Under the pieces are notes generated by a model, which worked only from the letters and a program-made list of their open reading frames with translations, was not told the origin of the DNA and did no database searches. The translations under genes were made by a program, and so were the position numbers. A DNA stretch of 64,000 nt, from NCBI RefSeq assembly GCF_016008875.1, contig NZ_JADTQG010000007.1:186001-250000 (forward strand), in the 5' to 3' direction. Positions 63,530-64,000 of the stretch are shown here, piece after piece (positions within the stretch are counted from its first letter, which is position 1; each line of letters starts with the position of its first letter). The DNA is from Ectopseudomonas mendocina (GTDB lineage Bacteria; Pseudomonadota; Gammaproteobacteria; Pseudomonadales; Pseudomonadaceae).

Positions 63530-64000
63530 ATGCACGCACTGATCGCCGCCGCGCTCGACCGCAGCCGCACCACCATCCTGATCCTATTGTTCCTGCTCTG
63601 CGGCGGGCTGGTGGCCTACGTCGCCATGCCCAAGGAGTCCAATCCCGACGTCACCATCCCGATGATCTACGTCTCGGTGACCCTCGAAGGCATCAGCCCG
63701 GAAGATGGCGAGCGCCTGCTGGTGCGCCCGCTGGAGCAGGAGCTGCGCAGCCTGGAAGGGGTCAAGGAAATGCGCTCGATGTCCAGCGAGGGTCACGCCT
63801 CGGTGATCCTGGAGTTCGATGCCGGCTTCGACGCCAAGGTGGCGCTGGCCGACGTGCGCGAGAAGGTCGACACCGCGCGCAGCAAGCTGCCCGAGGAGGC
63901 CGACGAGCCGACCGTCACCGAGGTCAACGTGGCGCTGTTCCCGGTGCTGTCGGTGGGCTTGTCCGGGCCGATTGCCGAAACCGAACTGGTGTACATCGCC
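63530..64000 (+). CDS. RND efflux permease, N-terminal part (runs off window)
   Basis: 157 codons visible. It begins two bases after the adaptor stop. The N-terminus LIAAALDRSRTTILILLFLLCGGLVAYVAMPKESNPDVTIPMIYVSVTLEGISPEDGERLLVRPLEQELRSL is the first membrane helix and the porter-domain start of RND pumps, and VALADVREKVDTARSKLPEEADEPTV is the PN1 motif region. It resembles the AcrB/HAE-1-like group; the substrate cannot be predicted from this part. Confidence 0.93.
   Translation, partial: MHALIAAALDRSRTTILILLFLLCGGLVAYVAMPKESNPDVTIPMIYVSVTLEGISPEDGERLLVRPLEQELRSLEGVKEMRSMSSEGHASVILEFDAGFDAKVALADVREKVDTARSKLPEEADEPTVTEVNVALFPVLSVGLSGPIAETELVYIA

Overview
The window is Pseudomonas chromosome, most likely from the P. 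mendocina/P. oleovorans side of the genus. This is inferred from GC-rich codon use, a pirA-pirS-pirR/gacS/cysM-rlmD-relA-mazG block, a fumC/DUF2804/DUF2059/bolA/trhO/dsbA/ABC block, rhlG, an OprD porin, and intergenic REP palindromes of the type GTAGCCCGGATGCAATCCGG. No marker here fixes the species.

Positions 1 to about 11,560 are the right part of a prophage. Two leftward genes encode large virion-type proteins, one running off the window edge. From about 3.9 kb everything reads rightward: an unknown phage protein, an AlpA regulator, a KilA-N protein, a second AlpA, a c4-type antisense RNA leader, five very small proteins, a Toprim primase-like protein, a DUF3631 ATPase, two more small proteins, a structured non-coding stretch and an ankyrin-repeat protein. 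The element ends in a T-arm/acceptor fragment like a tRNA 3' end plus the terminator expected after it. No integrase or CI-type repressor is in the window.

Positions 11.6-31 kb are core chromosome: glutaredoxin-like protein, DUF5610 protein, OprD porin, Rof antiterminator, DUF2058 protein, then leftward cysM-rlmD-relA-mazG (cysteine synthesis, 23S rRNA methylation, stringent response, nucleotide clean-up). Next come a periplasmic siderophore-binding protein, pirA and its sensor-regulator pair pirS/pirR, and the global sensor kinase gacS divergent from pirR.

Positions 31-41 kb hold dinB, three tandem initiator tRNA cassettes each with its own promoter and terminator, rimO (its terminator split by a 194-bp MITE-like insertion), a pseudouridine-synthase-like protein that lacks the catalytic aspartate, trmO, rhlG, an HBM-type chemoreceptor and a sodium-dependent transporter. 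The transporter lies at the end of a leftward tyrosine-degradation cluster (hpd, homogentisate dioxygenase, fumarylacetoacetate hydrolase, maiA; 41.1-45.2 kb).

Positions 45.4-64 kb hold a monooxygenase/amidotransferase-like pair divergent from a LysR regulator, an ABC exporter, DsbA-like, TrhO, BolA-like, DUF2059, DUF2804, fumC, a flavodoxin-fold oxidoreductase, an EamA exporter, an exported alpha/beta hydrolase, metE divergent from metR with a MetR box between them, and a TetR-controlled RND efflux operon that runs off the right edge.
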